NCBI RefSeq assembly: GCF_001307315.1
Contig: NZ_LGUC01000001.1
Location: 1,674,001-1,738,000 of the forward strand
Direction: 5' to 3'
DNA from: Halolamina pelagica
GTDB lineage: Archaea; Halobacteriota; Halobacteria; Halobacteriales; Haloferacaceae
DNA: 64,000 nucleotides
This document shows, piece by piece, positions 27,697 through 37,099 of this stretch; within the stretch, counting starts at the first letter, position 1; each line of letters begins with the position of its first letter. The translations under genes and the position numbers were made by a program. The notes under the pieces are model-generated. The model saw only the letters and a list, made by a program, of their open reading frames with translations, did not search any database and was not told the origin of the DNA.

Positions 27697-30554
27697 ATGG
27701 AGAACGCCGGCGCCGACGCGTTCACCCACCTCAGCCCGGCGGTCCGGGAGGCCCTCTCCAAACGAGGGTTCTCGACGCCGACGGAGCCACAGCGGCGGGC
27801 GATCCCCCCACTCGCGGCGGGCGAGAACGCGCTGGTGATCGCACCCACCGGCACTGGCAAGACCGAGACGGCGATGCTGCCAGTACTGGACCAGATCGCT
27901 GCGGCAGAGGAACGTCACGGCATCTCGGCGCTGTACATCACCCCGCTTCGAGCACTGAACCGCGACATGCTGGAGCGGTTGGAGTGGTGGGGTGAGACCC
28001 TCGACCTGGCGGTCGACGTGCGCCACGGCGACACGACTGACTACCAGCGCAGCAAGCAGGCCGACGACCCGCCGGACGTGCTGATCACTACCCCCGAGAC
28101 GGTCCAAGCAATGTTGACTGGGGAGAAACTCCGGCGGGCACTCTCGGACGTGGCACACCTGATCGTCGACGAGGTCCACGAACTCGCCGCCTCGAAGCGC
28201 GGCGCACAGCTGACGATCGCGATGGAGCGCGTCCAAGAGCTCTCGGGGCCGTTCCAGCGGATCGGCCTCTCGGCGACCGTCGGCGACCCCGACGAGGTGG
28301 CGAAGTTCCTCACCGGGGCGGTACAGGGCGAGCGCCGGACCCAGCGCGACTACCGCATCGTCGAAGTCGACGCCGGATCGAAGATCGATCTCGAGGTGGT
28401 CCGACCGGAGATCAGGGATTCGGACCGTTCGTTGGCGGGCGAACTCGCCACCGAGCCGGAGATCGCCAGCCACGTCCGGTTCATCCGGGACGTGGTGGCG
28501 GCGAACGAGTCGACGCTCGTGTTCGTCAACACCCGCCAGACGGCGGAAGCGCTGGGATCTCGCTTCAAGAGCCTCGGCGCCCCGATCGGGATCCACCACG
28601 GCTCACTCTCGAAGGAGGCCCGGATCGAAGTCGAGGAGGCGTTCAAAAGCGGCGAGATCGACGGCCTCGTCTGCACCTCGTCGATGGAACTCGGGATCGA
28701 CGTGGGTCGCGTCGATCACGTCGTCCAGTACGGCTCGCCGCGGGAGGTCGCACGCCTGCTCCAGCGGGTCGGCCGCGCTGGCCACCGTCGCGATCAGGTC
28801 TCGAACGGTACGGTCGTGGTCTCGGACGCCGACGACGCCGGCGAGGCGATGGCGATCGCCCGCCGCGCCGCGGCCGGCGAGGTCGAACCCGCGGGTATCC
28901 ACGAAGGAAGCCTCGACGTGCTCGCGAACCAGATCGTCGGCCTCCTCATGGACGAAAGCGAGATCGACGCCCGCGAAGCGTACGAGCGGGTGACGCGGGC
29001 GTACCCGTTCCGCAACCTCCCCGAGGAAACGTTCCGAGAGGTCGTCCGCGAACTCTCCTCGAACCGGCTGCTCTGGCTGGAGGAGGACCACGACCGCATC
29101 GAGAGTTCGGGCGGGACGTGGCAGTACTACTACGCCAACCTCTCGATGATCCCCGACGAGGAGAAGTACGAAGTGTACGACGTCTCCTCCCGGCGGGGGA
29201 TCGGAACGCTCGACGAACGGTTCGTCGTCAACTTCGCTGAGCCGGGGTCGGTGTTCGTCCAGCGCGGCGAGATGTGGCGCGTCGACCGCGTCGACGACGA
29301 GGAGGAGCGCGTCGAGGTCTCGCCCGTCCAGGACCCCGGCGGCGAGGTGCCGACGTGGGTCGGCTCGGAGATCCCCGTGCCCGCAGCCGTCGCGAACGAG
29401 GTCGGTGAGCAGCGCGAGGTGGCGGCCAGCCAGTTCGAAACCGGCGCGACCCTGCCGGCGGTCGCGTCCGAGTTCACCGGCCGCTACCCCGTCGACGCCA
29501 CGACGGCCGAGACCGCGCTCGAACCGGTCAAACGGCAGGTCGAGACCGGGGCGCCGGTCCCGACCGCGGAGCGGCTCGTGCTCGAGTCCCAGGGCCGCAC
29601 GGTCGTGCTCAACAGCCCGTACGGTCACCAGGTGAACGAGACGCTCGGGAAGCTCTGCTCGGCGCTCGTCGGCCAGCGGACCGGCTCCTCCGTGGGGATG
29701 GAGGTCGATCCCTACCGGGTCGAGTTCGAGGTCCCGGGCGGCGTCGGCGTGGCCGCGTTCGACGAGGTGCTGCGGGAGACAGATCCCGACCACGTCGAAG
29801 CGATCCTCGAACTCGCGCTGAAGAACTCGGACGCGCTGAAGTTCACGCTCAGCCACGTCGCCGCCAAGTTCGGCGCGCTCAAGCGCTACCAGGGGCAGGG
29901 CCGGTTCGGCGCCGATCGGCTACTCGCCGCGTTGGAGGACACGCCGGTGTACGAGGAGGCACTCCGGCAGGTGTTCCACGAGGATCTCGCCGTCGACGCG
30001 ACGAAGGAACTGCTCGGCCAGCTCCAGTCCGACGACGGCGCCGTGGCACTAACGTCGGCTCGGGAGCGAACCCCCATCGGCGCCGGCGGGCGCTCCGCGG
30101 GCGGGGAGTTCCTCGTCCCCGACGACGCCGACGCGAGCGTCATCCAGACCGTCCGGGACCGACTGGAGGGCGACCGCGTACTGCTGTTCTGTGTCCACTG
30201 TAAGGACTGGCACCGGCGGCAGGAGGTCGGCAAGATCCGGGAGCCGATCAAGTGTCCCCAGTGTGGCTCGACCCGGATCGCCGCCCTGAACCCGTGGGCC
30301 GACGAGGTGGTGAAAGCGACCCGCGCCGACGACAAGGACGAGGAACAGGACCGCATGACGCGCAAGGCGTTCAAGTCCGCCAACCTCGTTCAGGAGCACG
30401 GCATGAAGGCCGTGCGGGCGCTGGCGGCCCGCGGCGTCGGCCCGCAGACAGCGGCGCGGATCATCTCGAAGTTCCGGGAGGACGAGGCCGACTTCTACCG
30501 TGACATCCTGGAGCAGGAGCGCCAGTACGCGCGAACCAAGAGCTTCTGGGGTAG
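27697..30554 (+). CDS. Lhr-like ATP-dependent DEAD/DEVH helicase (stop codon frameshifted in this sequence)
   Basis: This superfamily-2 helicase acts on DNA or DNA-RNA hybrids in repair. Motif I is APTGTGKTETAM (residues 50-61), motif II is DEVH in LIVDEVHEL, and motif VI is LLQRVGRAGHRRDQV. A winged-helix and Lhr-type C region follows. A late zinc finger has CVHC and CPQC pairs (VHCKDWHRRQ, CPQCGSTRIAAL). At a G4 run (30548-30551) one base appears missing. Restoring it puts a TAG right after RTKSFWG, giving 952 residues. As given, the frame runs on into the next gene. A sequence error is the likeliest cause. Confidence 0.9.
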
Positions 30555-30606
30555 CCCATCACGTTACTCCGGCAACGCTTTGGGGCACCCGACCCCACCC
30601 GCGTGC

Positions 30607-32868
30607 ATGACCGACTCCCTCCGTCTCACCGTCCGCGCGGCCGAGAAGCGCGACGCCGGTCGCGGCATCGCCCGGCTGCCGGAAGCCGCCAGACAGCAGT
30701 TGGGGCTGCTCTCGGGCGACACCCTCCTGATCGAGGGTGAACGAGAGACCGTCGCGAAGCTCTGGCCGGCCCGTGGCGACGTGCCCGCTGGCGTCGTGCG
30801 CATCGACGCCGACAGCCGGGCCAACGCCGGCGTGAAAGTCGGCGACACCGTACGCGTCGCTGCCGCCGACCTCCCGGCGGCCAGACGCGTCACGCTCCGT
30901 GCGCCGGCGGCGCTGGCCGACGTGGACGTGGAACGGGACGCGATCGAACGCCTCGTCGGCGAGGACGTTCGCAACCGGCCCGTGGCACCCGGCGACCAAC
31001 TGCATCTCGAACGCCTCTCGGGAATCGGGTTCACTGTCGACGACACCGACCCCGACGGGCGGGTCAGAGTCACCGACGACACCGACGTTCGGGTGGTGAT
31101 CGAGAGCGATGCGGCTGGGCATCTCGGCGAGACCGGCCAGCCAGATGAGTCGCCGACGGGGTCGTCGGGAGCGGACGCCGACGAGTCGGCGTCTAGCGGG
31201 GCGAGCGTCGAGGTGGCGGGCAGCGAGGGGGAAACCGACGGCACTGGCGACACCGCGAGCGGCGTCGCCTACGAGGACATCGGCGGCCTCGACGAGGAGC
31301 TGGACCTGGTACGCGAGACGGTCGAACTCCCGCTGTCGAACCCCGAACTGTTCGCCCGACTGGGGATCGACCCCCGAAGGGGGTGCTGCTCCACGGCCCG
31401 CCGGGCACGGGGAAGACGCTGATCGCGAAAGCCGTCGCGAACGAGGTCGACGCGACGTTCATCTCCATCTCCGGCCCGGAGATCATGAGCAAGTACAAAG
31501 GCGAGAGCGAGGAGCGCGTCCGCGAGGTGTTCGAGGCCGCCCAGGCGGACGCGCCGGCGATCATCTTCTTCGACGAGATCGACTCGGTCGCCCCCAAACG
31601 CGAGGACGGCGGCGACGTGGAGAGCCGCGTCGTCGGCCAACTCCTCTCGCTGATGGACGGGCTGAACGCCCGCGGGGAAGTGGTCGTCATCGGCGCGACC
31701 AACCGCGTCGACGAGATCGACCCCGCGCTCCGGCGCGGCGGCCGGTTCGACCGCGAGATCGAGATCGGCGTCCCCGGCGAGAAAGGCCGGCGGGAGATCC
31801 TCGACGTACACACCCGGAACATGCCCCTCGACGACGACGTGCGCGTCGACCGACTGGCCGAGCGAACCCACGGCTTCACCGGCGCGGACCTCGCCTCCGT
31901 CGCGAAGGAGGCGGCGATGTCCGCCCTCCGGCGAGCGCGACGACAGGGCACGGAGACCGCCGACGCGCCCCCGAGACCGCGATAGCGACCGCCGACCTCA
32001 CGGTCACCCGGTCGGACTTCGAGTCGGCGTTGGCGGCGGTCGAACCCAGCGCGATGCGGGAGTACGTCGCCGAGTCGCCGGCGGTCGACTTCGACGACGT
32101 TGGGGGCTGGACGACGTGAAGGAGACACTGGAACGAGCGGTCACGTGGCCGCTGACCTACGGGCCGCTGTTCGACGCGGTCGAGGCGTCGCCGCCGACCG
32201 GGATCCTGCTCCACGGGCCCCCCGGAACCGGGAAGACGCTGCTCGCCAGAGCGATCGCTGGCGAGAGCGGCGTGAACTTCCTGCAGGTCGCCGGGCCGGA
32301 GCTGCTCGATCGCTACGTCGGGGAGAGCGAGAAGGCCGTCCGGGAGCTGTTCGAGCGCGCCAGACAGGCCGCGCCCGCGGTGGTGTTCTTCGACGAGATC
32401 GACGCCGTCGCAACCGCCCGCGACGGCGGCAACGACTCCGAAGTCGGGCAACGCGTGGTCTCGCAGCTGCTGACCGAACTCGACCGGGCCGCGGATAACC
32501 CGAACCTGGTGGTGCTCGCCGCGACGAACCGGAAGGAGGCGATCGACCCGGCGCTGCTCCGGCCCGGGCGGTTCGAAACGCACGTTCACGTCCCGGCCCC
32601 CGGCGAGGACGCTCGGCGGGCCATCCTGTCGGTCCACGTGGCGGGGAAGCCCCTCGGCGACGACGTGGATCTGGATGCGGTCGCCGCCGCGATGGCGGGC
32701 TATACGGGCGCGGACGTGGCCGCGGTCGTCCGCGAAGCGACGCTGCTGGCCGTCGAAGACGTGGCGAACCGCTACGAGGGTGAGGAGGCCAACGAACACG
32801 CCGACGAGATACTGTTGACTGCCAGCCACTTCGAGCGGGCGCTGGAGGCGGTCGCGCCGTCGATCTGA
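30607..32868 (+). CDS. cdc48: CDC48/p97-like AAA+ ATPase (three frameshifts in this sequence)
   Basis: This double-AAA unfoldase extracts and unfolds protein substrates for proteasomal or other turnover. The N-terminal double-psi barrel and 4-stranded barrel cover about residues 1-180, followed by an acidic Ser/Gly linker. D1 begins [20 protein letters not shown], with Walker A GPPGTGKT and Walker B FFDEID; D2 repeats both. Shifts occur at C5 (31371-31375), C5 (31968-31972) and G5 (32102-32106). Inserting one base at each gives [25 protein letters not shown] and [12 protein letters not shown], and a 754-residue protein. Three losses in one intact-looking gene argue for sequencing error. Haloarchaea encode several CDC48 paralogues; which one this is cannot be told. 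Confidence 0.88.
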
Positions 32869-32958
32869 CAGCTGTCACAGCCAGTCCGGTGGCGTCGCCG
32901 GAGCCGAGACTGGCCCGGTGTCGGGTGGCTTATGCCCTTCCGCCTGTAGCGTCCGGTA

Positions 32959-33168
32959 ATGGTGTTCGGCCTCAGCAGGCGCGCGACCGTCGCCGCCGTC
33001 GTCGTCGCGTTGACGGTGTTCGGGATGACCGTCGGAACGGTGCTGCTGCTGGCGACCGGTCGGACGAACGTCGGCTGGTTCATGTTCGTGCTCTCCTTCG
33101 GCGCGTGGATGTTCGCCGCCGTCGGCGGCATGCTGTTGGTCTGGGACTCGGGGTATCTGGATCGATAG
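32959..33168 (+). CDS. Small two-helix membrane protein, unknown function
   Basis: This 69-residue protein has hydrophobic helices at about residues 10-32 and 38-60, and a positively charged N terminus (LSRRAT), suggesting N-in topology. A GCTTATG box around 32929-32934 sits about 26 nt upstream of the ATG, supporting the start. It may be a haloarchaeal DUF family member; no function is visible. Confidence 0.65.
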   Translation: MVFGLSRRATVAAVVVALTVFGMTVGTVLLLATGRTNVGWFMFVLSFGAWMFAAVGGMLLVWDSGYLDR

Positions 33169-33251
33169 CTGCCCTTCGGGCCCAGCGCGGCGTCCGGACC
33201 GAACGGCACGGTTCCGATAGGCCAAAGTGGACGCCCGCCGGACTCCCCTCC

Positions 33252-33401
33252 ATGGACGATCACGACCACGACCACGGCGACGACGAGGGGCGCGTGACCG
33301 CACCGATGCAGGAGTTCTCCACCAGCCAGGTCGGTATCGGCCTCGCGGTGCTGGTCCTCGGCCTCCTGCTGACGTTCGGCGTCGCGCTCACGCTCGCCTG
33401 A
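33252..33401 (+). CDS. 49-residue single-helix membrane protein with His/Asp-rich N terminus
   Basis: The protein begins MDDHDHDHGDDEGRV, a candidate metal-binding or charged cytoplasmic segment. It then has one transmembrane helix (VGIGLAVLVLGLLLTFGVAL) to the C terminus. It resembles short haloarchaeal DUF7550-like proteins. The ATG is the only sensible start. No promoter box is clear. Confidence 0.6.
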   Translation: MDDHDHDHGDDEGRVTAPMQEFSTSQVGIGLAVLVLGLLLTFGVALTLA

Positions 33402-33442
33402 CGCGGGCGGTTGGCCTCGCGCCGCTCCGCGCTGCCGCCGGA

Positions 33443-33448
33443 GTTAAC
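33443..33448 (+). promoter_or_regulatory. TATA-like element for the enolase-superfamily gene
   Basis: GTTAAC is centred about 27 nt before the ATG at 33473. Confidence 0.35.
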
Positions 33449-33472
33449 CTCCAGCGCTCGCTCCCTTCGACG

Positions 33473-34555
33473 ATGACCGACACCGCTCGCCCGACAGCGT
33501 ACCGTGCGATCGCCGACCTCCCGCTGGTGGTTGCAGGCGTCGACGCCGAGCAGTTCGAGCAGGACACGTCCTCCGGGTTCACCCGGGTCACGATCGTCTT
33601 CAAACTCCGCGGCGACGGCGTGACCGGCCGCGGCGAGGACGTTACTTACGACACCGAGGACCACGACCGGCTGGCGGCGGCGATCGACGACGGGGCGTTC
33701 GCGCTCCCGACCGGATCGTTCACCTTCGCTGAGTTCTCGGCGGCGCTCGACGGCGTGGAACTGTTCCCGCAAGACGGGCCCGAGCGGCAGGACTCGCGAG
33801 ACTACCGGCGGTGGGCCGTCGAGTCCGCGGCGCTGGATCTCGCGCTGAAACAGAACGACACCACCCTGCCCGGTCTGCTCGACCGACGGCACCAGCCGGT
33901 CCGCTTCGTCGCCAGCACGCGGTTGGGCGATCCGCCGAGCGCCGACCGCGTCGACGCGGTCCGCGCCCGGAACCCCAGTATCGGCTTCAAGCTCGACCCG
34001 ACGCCCGCGTGGGGCGACGACCTGATCGACGAACTGCGGGCCCGCGACGCCGTCCGGATCGTCGACCTGAAGGGCCACTACGAGGGGACGGATGTCGACA
34101 ACGACGCCGACCCCGCGTTCTACCGTCGGATCGTCGACGGGTTCCCCGACGCGGTCGTCGAAGACCCGCAACTCACCGACGAAACCCGCCCGGTGTTCGA
34201 AGGCGAGGAGGGGCGTGTCTCCTGGGACAGCCCGATCCACGGGCTCGACGACGTGGCGGCGCTGCCGTGGGAGCCGTCGTGGCTCAACGTCAAACCCTCC
34301 CGTTTCGGCACCGTCGAGTCGTTGTTCCGGACGATCGAGTGGGCGCTCGAGGCCGGGGTGAACTGCTACGGCGGCGGCCAGTTCGAACTCTCGGTCGGTC
34401 GGGGGCAGGCACAGGAACTCGCCGCGCTGTTCTACCCAGACGGGCCGAACGACCTCGCGCCCAGCATCTACAACGAGTCGTCGCTGCCGCCGGAACTCCC
34501 GCGCAGCCCCATCGCCGTACCGGCGCCCGACGATCACGCCGGGTTCGGGTTCTGA
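33473..34555 (+). CDS. Enolase-superfamily protein (muconate-cycloisomerase-like)
   Basis: This 360-residue protein has an N-terminal capping domain and a TIM-barrel C domain. Barrel features are FKLDPTPAWGDDLIDELRA (the conserved Lys at the end of strand 2), RIVDLKGHYEGTD, DAVVEDPQLTDE (a metal-ligand Asp/Glu position), and SWLNVKPSRFGTVES with a Lys of strand 6. VNCYGGGQFELSVGRGQAQEL lies near the end of the barrel. The residue pattern suggests a divergent member, with o-succinylbenzoate synthase/dipeptide-epimerase relatives; substrate unknown. Start supported by the GTTAAC box. Confidence 0.78.
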   Translation: MTDTARPTAYRAIADLPLVVAGVDAEQFEQDTSSGFTRVTIVFKLRGDGVTGRGEDVTYDTEDHDRLAAAIDDGAFALPTGSFTFAEFSAALDGVELFPQDGPERQDSRDYRRWAVESAALDLALKQNDTTLPGLLDRRHQPVRFVASTRLGDPPSADRVDAVRARNPSIGFKLDPTPAWGDDLIDELRARDAVRIVDLKGHYEGTDVDNDADPAFYRRIVDGFPDAVVEDPQLTDETRPVFEGEEGRVSWDSPIHGLDDVAALPWEPSWLNVKPSRFGTVESLFRTIEWALEAGVNCYGGGQFELSVGRGQAQELAALFYPDGPNDLAPSIYNESSLPPELPRSPIAVPAPDDHAGFGF

Positions 34556-34568
34556 GCGGCGCTCGCGG

Positions 34569-35771
34569 CTACGCGGCCCCGTCGCCGGCCTCGATGGTCA
34601 CGTCGCCGTCGCCCGACGCCGTCGCGGTCGCCGATCGGACGAAGGACTCGTCCCCGAGGTAGACGACGACCGTCTCGTCGCCGACTCGCTCCACGCGGTA
34701 GGTCGCGTTCACGTCGTCGCCGCGCCAGAGACCGTCCTCCGCCGTCGCCTTCGCGTCCAGGTACTCGGTGAAGGCGACCGCGAACTCGCTCGCGTTCGCG
34801 GCGTCGTCCCAGCGCAGCACCCACGCCGTGGCGACCTCGTCCTCACGGACGAACGTCACGCGCCGGTCGTTCCCCCAGCCGTGGGCGGCGCCGACGGCGC
34901 TCGATCTGTTCAGTTCCGTCCGCAGCGCGATGCGCAGGAACAGTTCCCCCTGTCGGTCGCGGTCGCGCTCGACCCAGCTGCCGGTCTCCTCCGTCTTGAG
35001 GGTGAGGTTCGCCACGGGGTCCTGGGAGTCGTGCAGCACCTGCTCGGTCGACGTCGGCGGGTCGCGGTGGAGCGTCTCGAGCCCCGCGGGCGAGTCGACG
35101 CGCTCGGCGACGTACTCGGCACCGAAGTGGTAGCGGGCGAGCAGCAGCCGCGCGTACGCAGAGGCGTTCTCGTAGGCGGCTTCCTGGTGGGCCATCGACG
35201 ACCGCCGGTCCGGCAGGAACCGGCGCTCGTACGCCGTCTGGGCGTACGTCGCCGCGCCCTCGCGCAGGAGGGCGTACGTCGTCGCGCCGTCGTAGCTGAG
35301 CCCGCCGCCGACGCGGGCCTGTCGGCGGAGCGCCGCCTCGTCCCAGCCGTGACGGAACTGGACGACGTGGACGAACTCGTGTGCCAGCGTGGTCTCGGTC
35401 AGCTCGGGGGCGTCGAGCGCCCACTCGTAGACGGTGACCGACTCGCCGTCGATCGCGGTCGCGGCGTGGGTTCGGACGTGCGGACCGGTTGGGTCGGACT
35501 CGTTGTGTGGAGTGATCCCGAGCGCGACCGGGAACTGCGGCAGGTCCGGCGCCGACGCGCGGGGCGCCGACTCGACGGTCACCGCGGGCGCCTCGGCGCG
35601 CTCGCCGGTGAGGTTCAGCACGCGCAGGAACACCGGCGTCGGCTCGACGGGGAGGTCGCCGTCGACGGCAACGCCGGTCGCGGCGGGCTCGGTCGGCGTC
35701 GGTCCCGGAGCGATCGCGCCGCCACAGCCGGCGAGAACCAGCAGCGTACACGCGAGCACGGCACGGCGCAT
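34569..35771 (-). CDS. Secreted HExxH lipoprotein, tandem paralogue A
   Basis: This roughly 400-residue exported protein has a lipobox (LLVLAGC) after MRRAVLACT, so it is membrane-anchored outside the cell. Its centre has TTLAHEFVHVVQFRHGW, an HExxH zinc-protease motif. A downstream GAATYAQTAYERRF carries a Glu that could be the third ligand. The fold could be gluzincin-like. Further conserved blocks are shared with the adjacent paralogue. ATG 35771 was chosen to place the signal peptide at the N terminus. Peptidase activity is inferred, not shown. Confidence 0.78.
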   Translation of the reverse strand: MRRAVLACTLLVLAGCGGAIAPGPTPTEPAATGVAVDGDLPVEPTPVFLRVLNLTGERAEAPAVTVESAPRASAPDLPQFPVALGITPHNESDPTGPHVRTHAATAIDGESVTVYEWALDAPELTETTLAHEFVHVVQFRHGWDEAALRRQARVGGGLSYDGATTYALLREGAATYAQTAYERRFLPDRRSSMAHQEAAYENASAYARLLLARYHFGAEYVAERVDSPAGLETLHRDPPTSTEQVLHDSQDPVANLTLKTEETGSWVERDRDRQGELFLRIALRTELNRSSAVGAAHGWGNDRRVTFVREDEVATAWVLRWDDAANASEFAVAFTEYLDAKATAEDGLWRGDDVNATYRVERVGDETVVVYLGDESFVRSATATASGDGDVTIEAGDGAA

Positions 35772-35815
35772 CGGCCGACAGTCACCCCGCACTACGGAAA
35801 GCGTTGGCGCCGCGG

Positions 35816-37048
35816 TCAGCCCGCGACCCCGATGTCGACGGCGTTCTCACCCGTCGCGTTCACCGTCGCAGCGCGGACGAACGTCTCGTCGCCGAGGAGG
35901 ACGACCGTCGTCTCGTCGGTCGCCTCGACGACGCGGTACGTCGCCGGCCCGTCGGTCTGCTCCCAGACGCTCCCGTTCCGCGTCGCCTTCGACTCGAGGT
36001 AGCGGTCGAACGCCGCCTCGAACTCGGTGGCGTTCTCGGCGTCGTCCCAGTGCAGCGTCCACGCTGTCGCCGTCCGGTTCCCGCACTCGAACGTGATCCG
36101 GCGGTCATCACCCCAGCCGTGGGCGGCGTCGACGGCCGTCGAGCGGTTCAGTTCCGTGCGGAGCGCGACCCGGAGGAACAGTTCGCCCTGCCTGTCCCGG
36201 CCGCGCTCGGTCCAGTCGCCCGTCTCGGTGGTCGTGACGGTCAGGCTCTCGACCGGGTCGGTCGAGTTGTGGAGCACCTGTTCGGCGGACTCGGGCGGGT
36301 TGCGGTGGACGGTCTCGAGGGCCGCCGGCGAGTCGACCCGTTCGTCGACGTACTCCGCACCGAGGTGGTAGCGCGCGAGGTTGAGGCGTTCGTACGCCGA
36401 GGCGTCCGCGTACGCCGCGGCGAGGGCGTCGCCGTCTGCCATCCCGGGCACGAACTGCCGGACGTACCGCGTCTCGACGTACGTCGCCGCGCCCTCGATC
36501 ACGAGGTAGTAGGTGAGCCGTCGGTCGTAGCTGATGCCGCCGGCGTCGAACGCCGGATCGACGTTCCACACCGACTCCTGCCACCCGTTGCGGAACTGCA
36601 CGGTGTGGACGAACTCGTGGGCGACTGTCACCTCCGCGCGCGTCCCGTTCGCCAGGATCGCCTCGTTGACGTGGACCGCGTTGCCGTCCGCCGGCGCGTA
36701 CGCCGCCAGCCGGAGGCGCTCTGAGCTGTTCCGTGGCGGCGGTTCGACCCCCAGCGCCGCGCGGAAGCCTGAACGGCGGGTGTCGAGGATCGACCGCTCC
36801 ATCGCCGCGGGCGACTCGACGTACACCACCGGTCCGTCGACGCGCTCGCCGGTGAGGTTCAGCACCCGCTCGAACGCGGTCGTCGCGTCGAACGGCAGGT
36901 CGCCGCCGATGACCTGCACGTCGGTCGTGGGGGTGTCCGTGGGCGCCGGTGTCGGGTCGTCGGGCGGTTCGGTGACCGCCACGTCGGCCACCCCGCCACA
37001 GCCGGCGAGGACGACCAGGAGGGCGGTGAGGAGGGCAGCGCGGCGCAC
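35816..37048 (-). CDS. Secreted HExxH lipoprotein, tandem paralogue B
   Basis: The protein is similar to its downstream neighbour over nearly its whole length, so the two arose by tandem duplication. A lipobox (VVLAGC) follows a short basic start. The motif is VTVAHEFVHTVQFRNGW, then IEGAATYVETRYVRQF. Shared blocks include RTELNRSTAVDAAHGWGDD and RYHLGAEYVDERVDSPAALE. I chose the GTG at 37048 because it begins VRRAALLTALLVVLAGC, parallel to the paralogue's MRRAVL start; a TTG at 37066 is an alternative. It is likely a zinc-dependent surface peptidase or a degenerate relative. Confidence 0.78.
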   Translation of the reverse strand: MRRAALLTALLVVLAGCGGVADVAVTEPPDDPTPAPTDTPTTDVQVIGGDLPFDATTAFERVLNLTGERVDGPVVYVESPAAMERSILDTRRSGFRAALGVEPPPRNSSERLRLAAYAPADGNAVHVNEAILANGTRAEVTVAHEFVHTVQFRNGWQESVWNVDPAFDAGGISYDRRLTYYLVIEGAATYVETRYVRQFVPGMADGDALAAAYADASAYERLNLARYHLGAEYVDERVDSPAALETVHRNPPESAEQVLHNSTDPVESLTVTTTETGDWTERGRDRQGELFLRVALRTELNRSTAVDAAHGWGDDRRITFECGNRTATAWTLHWDDAENATEFEAAFDRYLESKATRNGSVWEQTDGPATYRVVEATDETTVVLLGDETFVRAATVNATGENAVDIGVAG

Positions 37049-37099
37049 GGTCGTACTGTCAGCCAACAGGGGAAATAAGTTGTGCGGGACGGCCGTCGA

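Noticed and set aside
27697..31422. Apparent 1241-residue fusion of helicase and CDC48 N-domain
   Set aside because: It depends on loss of the helicase stop at a G4 run. Adding one base restores the expected end of the helicase, and a proper ATG begins the next gene at 30607.
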